From: Paenibacillus sp. NFR01
GTDB taxonomy: Bacteria; Bacillota; Bacilli; Paenibacillales; Paenibacillaceae
Length of the DNA stretch: 64,000 nt
NCBI RefSeq assembly: GCF_900111565.1
Contig: NZ_FOIK01000003.1
Span: 1 to 64,000, forward strand
Direction of reading: 5' to 3'
Position 1 is the first letter of the stretch, and each line of letters starts with the position of its first letter. A program made the position numbers and the translations under genes. The notes below the pieces were generated by a model. It worked only from the letters and a program-made list of their open reading frames with translations, did no database searches and was not told the origin of the DNA. Shown piece by piece: positions 28,516 to 39,260 of the stretch.

Positions 28516-30483
28516 ATGAAATGGCAAAGCATCAATATTCTTGAATACGAACAAATCAAAGCGGATCTGCAAAATCATATCGTATCTTATGAAGGCAAAA
28601 GGCATGTAGAGGAACTCATGCCGATGACATCGCTGGCGGCAATCGGGCGGGCCATGGAAGAGACGGAAGAAGCGAAGGAGCTCCTGGACAAAGGGGCAAG
28701 CGTACCGATTCCTTCCCTTGAAGGAATGGAGTGGATGATGTCCCTGCTGGGCACGGGATATTTATTTACGGAAGGCGATCTTACGGCGGTTGCTACTTTT
28801 CTGAACAGCTGCAGCCAGCTGCGAAAATATATGGCTGCCAAGGAAATGTTCGCGCCGCGGATCGCGGCCTATGCCGGTTCGCTGCTGGAGCTGCGGCAGG
28901 TGCGTGAGGAGATTGAACGCTGTATCCGATTTGGCGTCATTGAAGATGATGCCAGCAAAGGGCTGGAGAAGGTACGTAAGCGCCTGGCAGTAGCTAAAGA
29001 AAGGCTGCACCGCAAGCTGGATAGCCTGATGGCAAAACACCAAAGTATTCTGCAGGAGAACTTGATCAGCATGCGCGGCGGACGATATGTCATTCCGGTC
29101 AAACGCGAATACCATAAGCAAATCAAAGGAGCGGTACTGGACCAATCGACCAGCGGCCAGACGGTATTTGTCGAGCCGTATGAAATTGCTGCACTTCAAG
29201 GAGAGATGGAGCTGCTCAGTGCCGAGGAAGCCAGGGAAGAGGCTATCATTCTGAGCCAGCTAACGGCCATGGTGGAGCGGGAGCAGGAAGCGCTGCGGCT
29301 GAATATTGAGATCACCGGCAATTACGATTTCATCTTTGCCAAAGCGAAATACGCCCGTACGCTGGGAGCCAAGCGCGTCTCGCTGAATGAGCGAGGAATC
29401 TTCAAGCTGAATGGCGGGCGGCATCCGAAGCTGGCGCAAATGATCCCTGTCAGCCTGGAGTTCGGACGGGGATACAAGTCACTGATTATCACCGGCCCGA
29501 ATACGGGAGGCAAGACCGTTGTGCTGAAGACGCTGGGGCTCCTTGCCGTTATGGCACAATCCGGACTTCTGGTGCCGGCGGAGGCGGACAGTGAATTTGC
29601 CGTTTTTGGCGACGTGATCAGCGTCATTGGCGACGGACAAAGCCTAACGCAGTCGCTCAGCACCTTTTCCGCGCAAATGAAAAGCATTGAAGGGATGCTG
29701 CGGCAAGCCGAGCCGGGCGTGCTGCTGCTGATTGACGAGCTGGCGGCAGGAACAGACCCGGGCGAAGGCTTTGCCCTCTCCATTGCGATTCTGGAAGAGC
29801 TGAGCCGCAAGGGGGCCAATATCGTCGTTACCACCCATTTCAACGAACTAAAGACGTTTGGCGCCACCGCGGAAGGTTTCCGCAATGCAAGGATGGAGTT
29901 TGACAAGGAGACGCTCCAGCCGCTGTATAAGCTGACGATTGGCGAAGCCGGGGAAAGCTATGCGCTGCAAATCGCCGCGAAACTCGGCATTCCGGAGGCG
30001 GTGATCGGCCGCTCCCGCGAGCTCGTCGGCGCCCGGCAGCCGCAGGGGAGCAATATCGGCCTTTTGCCCATAACTCCGCAGCTTACTATGGAAAGAGACC
30101 AACTGGCGGGCAGGCCAAACCGGCCTTCCAAGCCGGAGCAAGCCCAAAACGTGTCTCATGAGATAATGGAGGAAGTATCGGAACTGCCGAAATCGTCTAA
30201 AGGGTTTGCCATCGGGGATGCGGTCTATGTGACCTCGCTTCGCCGGACAGGGATTGTCTATGCCGAGCAGGATCCCATGGGGATGGTCGGGGTTATGATC
30301 CAGAAACAGAAGTTGCGCTTTAACCATAAGCGGCTGAAGCCTTATTTATCCAAGGATGAGCTGTATCCGGAGGAATACGACTTTGACATTATTTTTGAAA
30401 GCAAGGAAAACCGCAAGAAACGGAAGCTGATGCGGCGTAAGCATGTCGAAGGAATGAGCATTATCAAAACGGAGGATGAATAA
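28516..30483 (+). CDS. MutS2-like ATPase lacking the Smr nuclease domain
   Basis: A 655-residue MutS-family protein. Clamp and lever helices are rich in coiled coil (residues 130-260), with MRGGRYVIPVKREYHKQIKG and GAVLDQSTSGQTVFVEP typical of MutS2. Walker A is GPNTGGKT (327-334), Walker B VLLLIDELAAGTDPGEG (about 402-418). A KOW-like segment follows (GFAIGDAVYVTSLRRTGIVY). Standard MutS2 is about 780 residues with a C-terminal Smr domain; this protein ends in a basic tail instead. In Bacillus subtilis MutS2 (RqcU) acts on collided ribosomes; whether this paralogue does is inference. CGGAGGA precedes the ATG. Two terminators precede the gene. Confidence 0.85.
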   Translation: MKWQSINILEYEQIKADLQNHIVSYEGKRHVEELMPMTSLAAIGRAMEETEEAKELLDKGASVPIPSLEGMEWMMSLLGTGYLFTEGDLTAVATFLNSCSQLRKYMAAKEMFAPRIAAYAGSLLELRQVREEIERCIRFGVIEDDASKGLEKVRKRLAVAKERLHRKLDSLMAKHQSILQENLISMRGGRYVIPVKREYHKQIKGAVLDQSTSGQTVFVEPYEIAALQGEMELLSAEEAREEAIILSQLTAMVEREQEALRLNIEITGNYDFIFAKAKYARTLGAKRVSLNERGIFKLNGGRHPKLAQMIPVSLEFGRGYKSLIITGPNTGGKTVVLKTLGLLAVMAQSGLLVPAEADSEFAVFGDVISVIGDGQSLTQSLSTFSAQMKSIEGMLRQAEPGVLLLIDELAAGTDPGEGFALSIAILEELSRKGANIVVTTHFNELKTFGATAEGFRNARMEFDKETLQPLYKLTIGEAGESYALQIAAKLGIPEAVIGRSRELVGARQPQGSNIGLLPITPQLTMERDQLAGRPNRPSKPEQAQNVSHEIMEEVSELPKSSKGFAIGDAVYVTSLRRTGIVYAEQDPMGMVGVMIQKQKLRFNHKRLKPYLSKDELYPEEYDFDIIFESKENRKKRKLMRRKHVEGMSIIKTEDE

Positions 30484-30497
30484 GACAGGATACACGG

Positions 30498-30524
30498 TCC
30501 GCCCGCAGGGGCGGGCTTTTTTTT
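30498..30524 (+). terminator. Terminator of the mutS2-like gene
   Basis: GCCCGC, loop AGGG, GCGGGC followed by TTTTTTTTT. Confidence 0.92.
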
Positions 30525-30548
30525 CGTTAACCGCCTTTTTATTAATTT

Positions 30549-30573
30549 GGAACAAATTTGCCAAGCAAACGTC
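30549..30573 (+). promoter_or_regulatory. Possible ECF-sigma promoter for the LCP gene
   Basis: GGAAC (30549-30553), a 16-base spacer, CGTC (30570-30573): the form recognised by cell-envelope stress ECF sigma factors such as SigM/SigX. The predicted leader is about 200 bases and contains ACAATA-GAAA-TATTGT and CGGG...CCCG hairpins. Confidence 0.45.
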
Positions 30574-30781
30574 ATATACATATGTAAAATCCGCGACCTG
30601 TTGCAGAAAATGTCGTTAATTGTTATTTCCTTTTGCAAGCCAAGTGTTTACAATAGAAATATTGTTTGTTTCAAGCACGGAAGGGGGAAATTAAAATACG
30701 GGGTTCATCCCGCATTCATTCGTGTAAAGTCATGTGAGGATCTGTTCATATATATTCCATTATAAAGAAGGTAAATTTAAT

Positions 30782-31810
30782 ATGAAAAAACTGAAAAAGC
30801 GATATATCGCGCTTCTTGTATTGTTCCTTGTCGTTGCCGGCGGGTATATATTCCGCAATTCGCTGGCAGTACTCGCCTTTGATTTATTTTTGTCCGATAA
30901 GGTGGAAGCCAAATTGGAGCAGGAGTCGTATAAGCCGCTCGATAATGAGGGAGTCACGGTCAAACCCGAGCCGGTCGTTTATAAAAGCGATCCGTTTTCG
31001 GTTATGTTGCTCGGTACCGACCAGCGTGCTGAGGAGCCGGCCCGTTCCGATACGATGATCTTCGCCGTGGTGCGCCCGGAGGATTACAAGCTGCTGCTGA
31101 TCTCCATTCCGCGCGATACGTATACCGAAATCATCGGCCATAAAGACAATAAAAAAGACAAGATTACGCATGCCTACGCATTCGGCGGACAGAAGATGGC
31201 CAAAGATACGCTGGAGGCGCTGCTGGATAATGAAATCCAGTATTATGCCACCATCAACTTCCAAGGTCTTAAAGACGCGGTTGACGCCATTGGCGGCCTG
31301 CCGCTGCCGATTCAGAAGGATATTGTCAACAAAGGTAAAGACCATGAGAAATTTTCGATCGAAGGCGGAAAATCGAATTATAACGGCGAAGAGTCGCTGA
31401 ACTATACACGATACCGCGAGGACAGCGATTTTAACCGGACCAAACGCCAGCAGGTCTTTATTGACGTCTTCGCGAATAAAATGTTATCGATCAGCCAAAT
31501 CGGCAAAATTCCGGAGCTGCTCGATATCATGGGCAAAAATTTCACGACCGACATGCAGCCGTCCATGATTATCAGCCTCGCCAAGAAGTTCATGACCGGC
31601 AAAGATATGGACATCTCAAGCTTCACGGTAATGGGCGAAAGCGAACGGATCAACGGCATTTATTACGATATTCCCGATGAAGAGGATCTGACCGAAGCGA
31701 GAAAGCTGATCGACAATTGGATGAACGCCGCTACGCCGGCCAATCAGCTGATCGAGCCGGGCAAAGCAGAAAATGCGCTTAAGCCTTCTGCCACGCCGGC
31801 AGCACAGTAA
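30782..31810 (+). CDS. LytR-CpsA-Psr (LCP) family cell-wall polymer ligase
   Basis: A 342-residue protein: a basic start (MKKLKKR), one membrane anchor (YIALLVLFLVVAGGYIF), and an extracellular LCP domain with MLLGTDQRAEEPARSDTMI, ISIPRDTYTEI, and NYTRYREDSDFNRTKRQQ. The Arg and Asp residues bind polyprenyl pyrophosphate. The family attaches teichoic acids and other anionic polymers to peptidoglycan. The tail is Pro/Ala-rich. ATG 30782 follows AGAAGG; the longer frame from 30734 has no ribosome site. An ECF-type promoter upstream fits the family's envelope-stress control. Confidence 0.9.
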   Translation: MKKLKKRYIALLVLFLVVAGGYIFRNSLAVLAFDLFLSDKVEAKLEQESYKPLDNEGVTVKPEPVVYKSDPFSVMLLGTDQRAEEPARSDTMIFAVVRPEDYKLLLISIPRDTYTEIIGHKDNKKDKITHAYAFGGQKMAKDTLEALLDNEIQYYATINFQGLKDAVDAIGGLPLPIQKDIVNKGKDHEKFSIEGGKSNYNGEESLNYTRYREDSDFNRTKRQQVFIDVFANKMLSISQIGKIPELLDIMGKNFTTDMQPSMIISLAKKFMTGKDMDISSFTVMGESERINGIYYDIPDEEDLTEARKLIDNWMNAATPANQLIEPGKAENALKPSATPAAQ

Positions 31811-31853
31811 TCAAGCATTCTTTATGATCTCCTTATAGCTTATTTAAAAGATC

Positions 31854-31894
31854 GGCAGCCATTTGTAACAACCAGGTGGCTGCTGCTTCTTTTG
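31854..31894 (+). terminator. Probable terminator of the LCP gene
   Basis: GGCAGCCA ... TGGCTGC(T) with an 15-base loop, followed by the T-rich GCTTCTTTTG. The weak T-tract lowers confidence. Confidence 0.5.
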
Positions 31895-31898
31895 TTCA

Positions 31899-31907
31899 TG
31901 CTATAAT
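31899..31907 (+). promoter_or_regulatory. Extended -10 promoter of the CBS gene
   Basis: TGCTATAAT, a perfect extended -10, about 50 bases before the gene. No clear -35. The same ATGCTATAATGGA string recurs before the MazG-like gene. Confidence 0.65.
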
Positions 31908-31957
31908 GGAAAAGAACAAGGATAATCTTTCGAGATCTTCTCGAGGAGGAGCAACAG

Positions 31958-32383
31958 ATGAACATTGCGTTTTTTTTGCTTCCGAAACAGGAAGTGGCGT
32001 GCGTAACACTGGACTCCACACTGCGCCAGACGCTTGAACGGATGGAGTACCACCGCTACACGGCGGTGCCGATTTTGACCCATCAGGGCGAATATGCCGG
32101 GACGGTAACCGAAGGCGATTTGCTGTGGTACATGAAGGATTCGGGCGGAACGATCAATTTTGAGAATGCATCCAAATATTTGCTTAAGGATGTGCCGCTG
32201 CGGATGAATAATCTGCCGGTGTCCATCGACGCCGATATGGAGGATTTGATCAAGCTGGCCAAGGTTCAGAATTTCGTGCCGGTGGTGGACGACATGAACC
32301 GGTTCATTGGTATTGTCCGCCGCAGTCAAATCATTGAATACTGTGAGAAGATCGTCTCGCGCCAATCCCAGGAATCATTTTAA
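31958..32383 (+). CDS. CBS-domain pair protein
   Basis: A 141-residue protein made of two CBS motifs, about residues 10-60 (TLDSTLRQTLERMEYHRYTAVPIL, YAGTVTEGDLLWY) and 80-130 (VSIDADMEDLIKLAKVQNFVPVVDD, FIGIVRRSQII). CBS pairs bind adenine nucleotides. Small stand-alone CBS proteins of Firmicutes (DarB, CbpB) sense cyclic di-AMP, and the c-di-AMP phosphodiesterase gdpP lies 1.4 kb downstream; that link is inference. GAGGAGGAG precedes the ATG. A weak hairpin (32408-32455) follows. Confidence 0.82.
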   Translation: MNIAFFLLPKQEVACVTLDSTLRQTLERMEYHRYTAVPILTHQGEYAGTVTEGDLLWYMKDSGGTINFENASKYLLKDVPLRMNNLPVSIDADMEDLIKLAKVQNFVPVVDDMNRFIGIVRRSQIIEYCEKIVSRQSQESF

Positions 32384-32496
32384 ACCGATTTCATACAGGG
32401 TTCACCAGGCCTGCAGCCCCGCCAAACCAGCGGTCCTGCGGGCCTTTCCGGCTTTTGATGGGGGCAGGGAAGGTTTGTGTGGCCGGGAAATATTTA

Positions 32497-32505
32497 TGCT
32501 ATAAT
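32497..32505 (+). promoter_or_regulatory. Extended -10 promoter of the MazG-like-yybS-gdpP-rplI run
   Basis: TGCTATAAT, 36 bases before the MazG-like gene. Confidence 0.65.
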
Positions 32506-32540
32506 GGAGAATAATGCTTTTTACCCGGAGGTAGAGAGAA

Positions 32541-32852
32541 ATGCCCAATATGCCGAAGGATCTGGATGTAGCCAAACGCGCCAAAGTCATTGAATGGTTA
32601 AAAACCGAAGTCATTGACCAGGTCTCGCGGTTATTCAAAGCGCTCTGGGAAGGCAGTACGGCCCGTGTCGGCGACAGTTTGGCCAGTCTGCTGATGAGTG
32701 CGTATATACTGGGACGCAGGCTTGGAATTCCTTACCGCGAGATGGATGAACTGCTGCTGGAGAAGCTCCGCAAGCACAGACAGGAAGGTCACCAGCTTGA
32801 GGAATGGTATCAGGATATATCCGCGTTAGAAGAACATATGCGTAAGAGGTGA
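32541..32852 (+). CDS. MazG-like family protein
   Basis: A 103-residue all-helical protein: IEWLKTEVIDQVSRLFKALWEGSTARVGDSLASLLMSAYILGRRLG resembles the alpha-helical MazG/dUTPase-like nucleotide pyrophosphohydrolase fold. The clear EExxE metal motif of active MazG is not evident in this reading, so activity is uncertain. CGGAGG precedes the ATG. It ends 6 bases before yybS. Confidence 0.7.
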   Translation: MPNMPKDLDVAKRAKVIEWLKTEVIDQVSRLFKALWEGSTARVGDSLASLLMSAYILGRRLGIPYREMDELLLEKLRKHRQEGHQLEEWYQDISALEEHMRKR

Positions 32853-32858
32853 ATACTG

Positions 32859-33788
32859 TTGAAATTTCGCTGGAATTCCGTGGCATGGAGCATCGTCTAT
32901 CTGCTTTTGCTGCTATCCTTGTCCACCCCGCTGATTATTGTTACTACCCTGTTTTTGATTATTCCCGCCGCATTATTGTTTGCAACCTTAAACAACAGGC
33001 AGTTTGTACTTCATATCCTGCCGATTTTGCTGATCGTGGGTCTCATTACACCGGTATATGTGCTGATTGCTGTGTATTTTCTGATTCCGGCCCTCGTCAT
33101 GGGCCACTGGTACCGGAAAAGGGCTTCGGCCATGTCGACGCTCATCGCCGGCACAGTAACGATTCTGGGCGAGTTTTTGCTGCTGCTGCTGCTGGGAACT
33201 CTGTTGTTTGATTTCAGTCTGTCGGCGTATATTAATGATTATGTCAGCGATCTGTACGGACTGTTGACTTCGCCGTTGTCCGGCTTGAATACAGGCAACC
33301 CGCTGGCCACCGATCTGAAGCTCTCCGCCGATGATATCAGCAAAATAAGCACGATGACCCTGCAAATTATTCCAATGATGCTGATTCTCAGCTCGATGGT
33401 CCTGTCGGTCATTACGCATATCATTGTACGTCCGATTCTGAACAGCATGGAATATGCCGTTCCAAAGCTGAAGCCGGCCCGCGACTGGCGGATCCCGCGC
33501 TCCTTTATCTGGTATTACCTGCTGGCGGTAATTGTCAGTATGCTGTTCGGCCATTCGGACAGCGGCTTTATCGTCATGATTACGCTCAATTTGCTGCCGC
33601 TGCTGCGGTTGGCGTTCAAAGTGCAGACGATAGGCTTCCTCTTCTTCCTGGTCCATGAGCGGAAATGGAGCAAATTTGTAGCGGTGGTTCTGGCCATTCC
33701 AGTGCTGCTGCTGCCGGGATTATGGATTATCGGTGTCATTGACACCGTCTTCCCGCTGCGGGAGTATGTGAAGAAATCGAAACGATAG
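32859..33788 (+). CDS. yybS: YybS family multi-pass membrane protein (DUF2232)
   Basis: A 309-residue integral membrane protein with about eight hydrophobic segments, beginning SIVYLLLLLSLSTPLIIVTTLFL and ending PVLLLPGLWIIGVI. It matches the DUF2232/YybS family, almost always next to gdpP; some relatives resemble transporter S components. The function is unknown. The start is TTG 32859, with GAGGTGA (overlapping the previous stop) 6 bases upstream. Confidence 0.82.
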   Translation: MKFRWNSVAWSIVYLLLLLSLSTPLIIVTTLFLIIPAALLFATLNNRQFVLHILPILLIVGLITPVYVLIAVYFLIPALVMGHWYRKRASAMSTLIAGTVTILGEFLLLLLLGTLLFDFSLSAYINDYVSDLYGLLTSPLSGLNTGNPLATDLKLSADDISKISTMTLQIIPMMLILSSMVLSVITHIIVRPILNSMEYAVPKLKPARDWRIPRSFIWYYLLAVIVSMLFGHSDSGFIVMITLNLLPLLRLAFKVQTIGFLFFLVHERKWSKFVAVVLAIPVLLLPGLWIIGVIDTVFPLREYVKKSKR

Positions 33789-33799
33789 GGTGAGAGCTC

Positions 33800-35812
33800 A
33801 TGCCTAAATTTCTGCAACGACGCTGGCACGGCTATCATACCGTCTGGGCGTTTCTGCTGCTGCTGATCCTGATCATTATCGTCAGCATTTATTCGTGGGT
33901 ACTTGGCGTGGCCAGCATGTTTCTGGCCGGAATGCTTTGTTTCTCCATGCTGAAATCGGAGCTGTCGTTCCGCCGGAATCTGGTGGAGTATATCAGCGGC
34001 CTTTCTTTTCGCATCAAGCGGGTGGAGGGCGAGGCCGTCAGCACGCTTCCGCTGGGCATTATCCTATACAGCGAGGACCGGACCGTAGAGTGGAATAACC
34101 GGAATGCCGGGGATATCTTCTCCCGGAAATCGCTGGTGGGCGAAGCGCTGCAGGAGCTGCTGCCGGAAATGTTCCCGCTGATGCAGGCGCCGGCAGCGGG
34201 TCAAACCAAACGCGAGCCGGTTAAGGAAAACGGGTCGAAAGAGGTCCGGCAGGAGATCATGGTCGACGGCCGGCATTATCAGATTGTAATTATCCCTAGT
34301 GAGCGAATGATCTATTTGCAGGATATCACGGAGCTAGTCGTGCTGCGCGAGCGGTACGAGGACGAGAAGCTTGCCGTCGGTATCGTTCTGATGGATAACC
34401 TGGATGAAGCTGCGCAGGGCATGGACGATCAGCAACGGACATCGTTGATCGCCAAGGTGGCCAGCGAGATTACGGAATGGAGCAAGCAGTACGAGGTATA
34501 TTTGCGCCGATTGTCTTCGGAGCGGTACCTGATGCTGCTTAACCACCGCAGCCTGCAGGCGCTGGAGGAGAGCCGTTTCGTCATTCTCGATGAAATCCGC
34601 GAGATGACGGCGGATTTGAAGGTGCCGATGACGCTGAGCATCGGCCTCGCTTTCGGTGCCGAGTCGGCCAGTGAGCTCGGCGCGCTGGCGCAGTCGAGCC
34701 TTGATATGGCGCTCGGCCGCGGCGGCGACCAGGCCGCTGTAAAAGCCGGCCAGCGGCTGTCCTTCTACGGCGGCAAGAGCAACGCCGCCGAGAAACGCAC
34801 GCGGGTGCGCGCGCGGGTCATCGCCCACGCGCTGCGGGACTTGATGCAGGAAAGCGACCGGGTGCTGATCATGGGGCACCGGGTGCCGGACATCGACTCG
34901 ATCGGGGCGGCCATCGGCCTGCTGAAGGCGGCGCAGATGTATAACGTTGATGCGGCGATCGTCTCGGACGGGCCGAACCCGTCCATCGCTAAGATGATGG
35001 AGCAGATCCGCAAGGATGAGGAGCTGAATCAATCCTTTATCTCTGCCGAGCAGGCGCTTCAGATCATGACGGAGCATACGCTGCTCATCGTGGTGGATAC
35101 CCATAAAGGCTCGATGACCATCGAGCCACGGCTGGTGCAATACGCCAGCCGGATCGTCGTCGTCGACCATCACCGCCGGGGCGAGGAGTTTATCAACGAC
35201 GCGGTGCTCGTCTATTTGGAACCGTATGCGTCCTCCACCTGCGAGCTGGTCACCGAATTGTTGCAGTATATCCATGACAAGATCCGGCTGAGCCCGCTGG
35301 AAGCCACGATGCTGCTGGCCGGGATCACCGTGGACACGAAGCATTTTGCGCTGCATACCGGATCGCGGACATTTGAAGCTGCGGGGTTCCTGCGGCGGAT
35401 CGGGGCCGATACGATTCTGATCCAGCGGATGCTCAAAGAGGATCTGGAGGAGTATCTCTCCAAAGCGGAAATCATCAAGCATGCACGGATGGTCTACGAC
35501 CACATTGCGCTGGTAGTGACCGAACCGGGTATGAAGATTCCGCAGCTGCTGATCGCGCAAGCCGCGGATACGCTGCTGGGCATGACCGATGTCGTCGCTT
35601 CCTTCGTGGTCAGCGAACGTCCGGACGGCCTAATCGGCATCAGTGCCCGTTCGCTTGGACGAATGAATGTGCAAGTGGTGATGGAGAAGCTTGGCGGCGG
35701 CGGCCATTTGTCCAATGCGGCAGTGCAGCTGGAAGGGACATGCAAGGAAGCAGAAGCCAGACTGCTTGAAGTGCTGGCGGAAATCGAAGCGAAAGAGGGG
35801 CTATTCGAATGA
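33800..35812 (+). CDS. gdpP: Cyclic-di-AMP phosphodiesterase GdpP
   Basis: A 670-residue membrane-anchored enzyme that cleaves cyclic di-AMP. Two membrane helices (about 14-55) precede a PAS-like domain ([18 protein letters not shown]), a degenerate GGDEF domain ([32 protein letters not shown]) and the catalytic DHH-DHHA1 domains: [15 protein letters not shown] (about 357), [10 protein letters not shown] (about 453) and [10 protein letters not shown] (about 632). All metal ligands seem present. AGGGTGAG precedes the ATG. It overlaps rplI by four bases, a coupling conserved in Firmicutes. Confidence 0.96.
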   Translation: MPKFLQRRWHGYHTVWAFLLLLILIIIVSIYSWVLGVASMFLAGMLCFSMLKSELSFRRNLVEYISGLSFRIKRVEGEAVSTLPLGIILYSEDRTVEWNNRNAGDIFSRKSLVGEALQELLPEMFPLMQAPAAGQTKREPVKENGSKEVRQEIMVDGRHYQIVIIPSERMIYLQDITELVVLRERYEDEKLAVGIVLMDNLDEAAQGMDDQQRTSLIAKVASEITEWSKQYEVYLRRLSSERYLMLLNHRSLQALEESRFVILDEIREMTADLKVPMTLSIGLAFGAESASELGALAQSSLDMALGRGGDQAAVKAGQRLSFYGGKSNAAEKRTRVRARVIAHALRDLMQESDRVLIMGHRVPDIDSIGAAIGLLKAAQMYNVDAAIVSDGPNPSIAKMMEQIRKDEELNQSFISAEQALQIMTEHTLLIVVDTHKGSMTIEPRLVQYASRIVVVDHHRRGEEFINDAVLVYLEPYASSTCELVTELLQYIHDKIRLSPLEATMLLAGITVDTKHFALHTGSRTFEAAGFLRRIGADTILIQRMLKEDLEEYLSKAEIIKHARMVYDHIALVVTEPGMKIPQLLIAQAADTLLGMTDVVASFVVSERPDGLIGISARSLGRMNVQVVMEKLGGGGHLSNAAVQLEGTCKEAEARLLEVLAEIEAKEGLFE

Positions 35813-36255
35813 AAGTAATATTCCTAAAAGACGTTAAAGGCCAAGGCAAAAAAGGACAAATCAAAGAGGTATCCGAAGGATACGCTACAAACTTCCTGCT
35901 GCCGCGCGGACTGGTCCGTCCGGCAACCGACGGCAACGTGAAGACGCTGGAGAACCAAGCCGCGGCCGAAGTGCGCAAGAAGGAACAGGAAAAGGATGAA
36001 GCGCGTCAGCTGGGCGCTAAATTGGACGAGCTGACCCTGACCATGAAAGCGAAAGCCGGAGAAGGCGGACGCCTGTTCGGCGCGATCACCAGCAAGCAAA
36101 TCGCCGAATCGCTGGCCGCGACCCATGGCATCGCCATCGACAAACGCAAAATCGAACTGAACGATTCGATCCGCCATATTGGAACCTTTAATGTGCATGT
36201 GAAACTGCATACCGAAGTGAAGGCGAACCTTACCGTTCATGTGACGGAGGAATAA
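35809..36255 (+). CDS. rplI: 50S ribosomal protein L9
   Basis: A 148-residue protein with the N-terminal signature [21 protein letters not shown] and [15 protein letters not shown], the long connecting helix rich in Glu/Lys, and a C-terminal rRNA-binding domain ([14 protein letters not shown]...[12 protein letters not shown]). The start overlaps the gdpP stop (ATGA). dnaB follows after one base. Confidence 0.97.
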   Translation: MKVIFLKDVKGQGKKGQIKEVSEGYATNFLLPRGLVRPATDGNVKTLENQAAAEVRKKEQEKDEARQLGAKLDELTLTMKAKAGEGGRLFGAITSKQIAESLAATHGIAIDKRKIELNDSIRHIGTFNVHVKLHTEVKANLTVHVTEE

Positions 36256-36256
36256 T

Positions 36257-37618
36257 ATGGGCGGAGAGCTCTTTTTCGACCGGATTCCTCCGCAGAATCT
36301 GGAGGCGGAACAGGCCGTGATCGGCGCCGTTCTGCTGCAGGACGAAGCGCTGATCACGGCGATGGAGCGGGTTAACACCGAGGACTTCTACGATAAAGCG
36401 CATCAAATGATCTTCGAGGCGATGGTCCAGCTCGGCGAAGAAAGCCAGCCGATCGATCTGGTCACCTTAACCTCGAAGCTGCAGGATAAAGGACAGCTGG
36501 AGGATATCGGCGGCGTCAGTTATTTGGCCAAGCTGGCTCATGCGGTACCGACCGCAGCCAACGTCGAGTATTACGCCCAGATTATTGAAGAAAAAGCGAT
36601 GCTCCGCCGGCTGATTCGCACAGCCACGCAGATCGTCAGCGAAGGCTACACCGGCGGCGAGGATGTCGGCGATCTCTTAAGCGATGCCGAACGGCGGATT
36701 TTGGAGATCTCCAACCGGCGCAGCGGCAGCGGCTTTATCGCCATCCGCGATGTGCTAATGGAGGTCTTTGACCGGGTGGAGCTGCTCCATCAGAATAAAG
36801 GGAATACTTCGGGGATCCCGACGGGCTTCGTCGATCTCGACAAGATGACCAACGGCTTCCAACGCAACGACCTGATTATCGTGGCCGCCCGGCCTTCTGT
36901 GGGTAAAACCGCCTTCGCGCTGAATATCGCGCAGAACGTGGCGGTACGTGCCAAAGAAACGGTCGCCATCTTTAGTCTGGAAATGTCGGCGCCGCAGCTG
37001 GTGCAGCGGATGATTTGCGCGGAGGCCAATCTGGATGCGAACATCATGCGGACCGGCGACTTCAAAAGCGATGACGATTGGGCCAAGCTGACGATGGGCA
37101 TCCAGTCGCTGTCGGAGTCGGAGATCTATATCGACGATACGCCGGGCGTCACGGTGCAGGATATCCGCTCCAAATGCCGCCGGCTGAAGAAGGAAAAAGG
37201 GCTGGGGATGATTGTCATCGACTACCTCCAGCTCATTCAAGGCCGGGGTAAAGCCGGCGAGAACCGCCAGCAGGAAGTATCTGAAATCTCTCGTACACTG
37301 AAGCAAATTGCCCGTGAGCTGGACGTTCCGGTCATTGCCTTGTCCCAGCTCAGCCGGGGCGTGGAGCAGCGGCAGGATAAACGCCCGATGATGAGTGACT
37401 TGCGCGAATCCGGTTCCATCGAGCAGGACGCCGATATCGTCGCTTTTTTGTACCGGGATGATTATTACAATCAAGATACGGAAAAAAAGAATATTATCGA
37501 AATCATTATTGCCAAACAGCGTAATGGTCCCGTGGGCACCGTCGAGCTTGTTTTTTTGAAAAATTTTAACAAGTTCGTCAACTACGAGCGCACGCATGCA
37601 GAACCTTTTGCAGGTTAG
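36257..37618 (+). CDS. dnaB: Replicative DNA helicase DnaB (DnaC of Bacillus)
   Basis: A 453-residue hexameric 5'-3' helicase. The N-terminal domain begins RIPPQNLEAEQAVIGAVLL; the RecA-like motor has Walker A AARPSVGKTAFALNIA (about 211), Walker B LGMIVIDYLQLI, and SLEMS and SQLSRGVEQR motifs. GGAGGA overlaps the rplI end. Gene order gdpP-rplI-dnaB is standard. No intein is present. Confidence 0.97.
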   Translation: MGGELFFDRIPPQNLEAEQAVIGAVLLQDEALITAMERVNTEDFYDKAHQMIFEAMVQLGEESQPIDLVTLTSKLQDKGQLEDIGGVSYLAKLAHAVPTAANVEYYAQIIEEKAMLRRLIRTATQIVSEGYTGGEDVGDLLSDAERRILEISNRRSGSGFIAIRDVLMEVFDRVELLHQNKGNTSGIPTGFVDLDKMTNGFQRNDLIIVAARPSVGKTAFALNIAQNVAVRAKETVAIFSLEMSAPQLVQRMICAEANLDANIMRTGDFKSDDDWAKLTMGIQSLSESEIYIDDTPGVTVQDIRSKCRRLKKEKGLGMIVIDYLQLIQGRGKAGENRQQEVSEISRTLKQIARELDVPVIALSQLSRGVEQRQDKRPMMSDLRESGSIEQDADIVAFLYRDDYYNQDTEKKNIIEIIIAKQRNGPVGTVELVFLKNFNKFVNYERTHAEPFAG

Positions 37619-37632
37619 GCGATTTCCGCACA

Positions 37633-37680
37633 ATATCCGAACGATTGCACATTTTAATGGGTGATCGTTCGTTTTTATTT
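37633..37680 (+). promoter_or_regulatory. PurBox-like inverted repeat, also usable as the dnaB terminator
   Basis: ATATCCGAACGAT (37633-37645) and its inverted partner ATCGTTCGTTTTT (37664-37676) each match the PurR consensus AWWWCCGAACWWT with one or two mismatches, 18 bases apart. The same bases form a CGAACGAT/ATCGTTCG stem followed by TTTTTATTT. A -35-like TTGAAA starts at 37685. Confidence 0.5.
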
Positions 37681-37797
37681 GACTTTGAAAAGTACCGCTG
37701 GTACACTGGTTATTGTGCTTTAGTGGGTTAAACCGCTTTAGCGGCCAGAGGGGCTACGTAGGGAAGTGCGCTACAAGCCCATATTTTTGAAAAATAA

Positions 37798-39117
<1,320 letters not shown>

Positions 39118-39127
39118 GATCATCGAA

Positions 39128-39155
39128 GGGGCCTCCTTGGGGAGGCTCCTTTTTT
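39128..39155 (+). terminator. Terminator of purA
   Basis: GGGGCCTCC, loop TTGG, GGAGGCTCC followed by TTTTTT. Confidence 0.92.
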
Positions 39156-39260
39156 GCGTTTTATGGAAGCTTTACGAAATCTCCCATGCAGGTTTTTTCC
39201 GGAGACTTCCGGTCAATACTGGAAGAGTAGGATAGAAGAGAGCAGCGGGAGGGATTGAAC

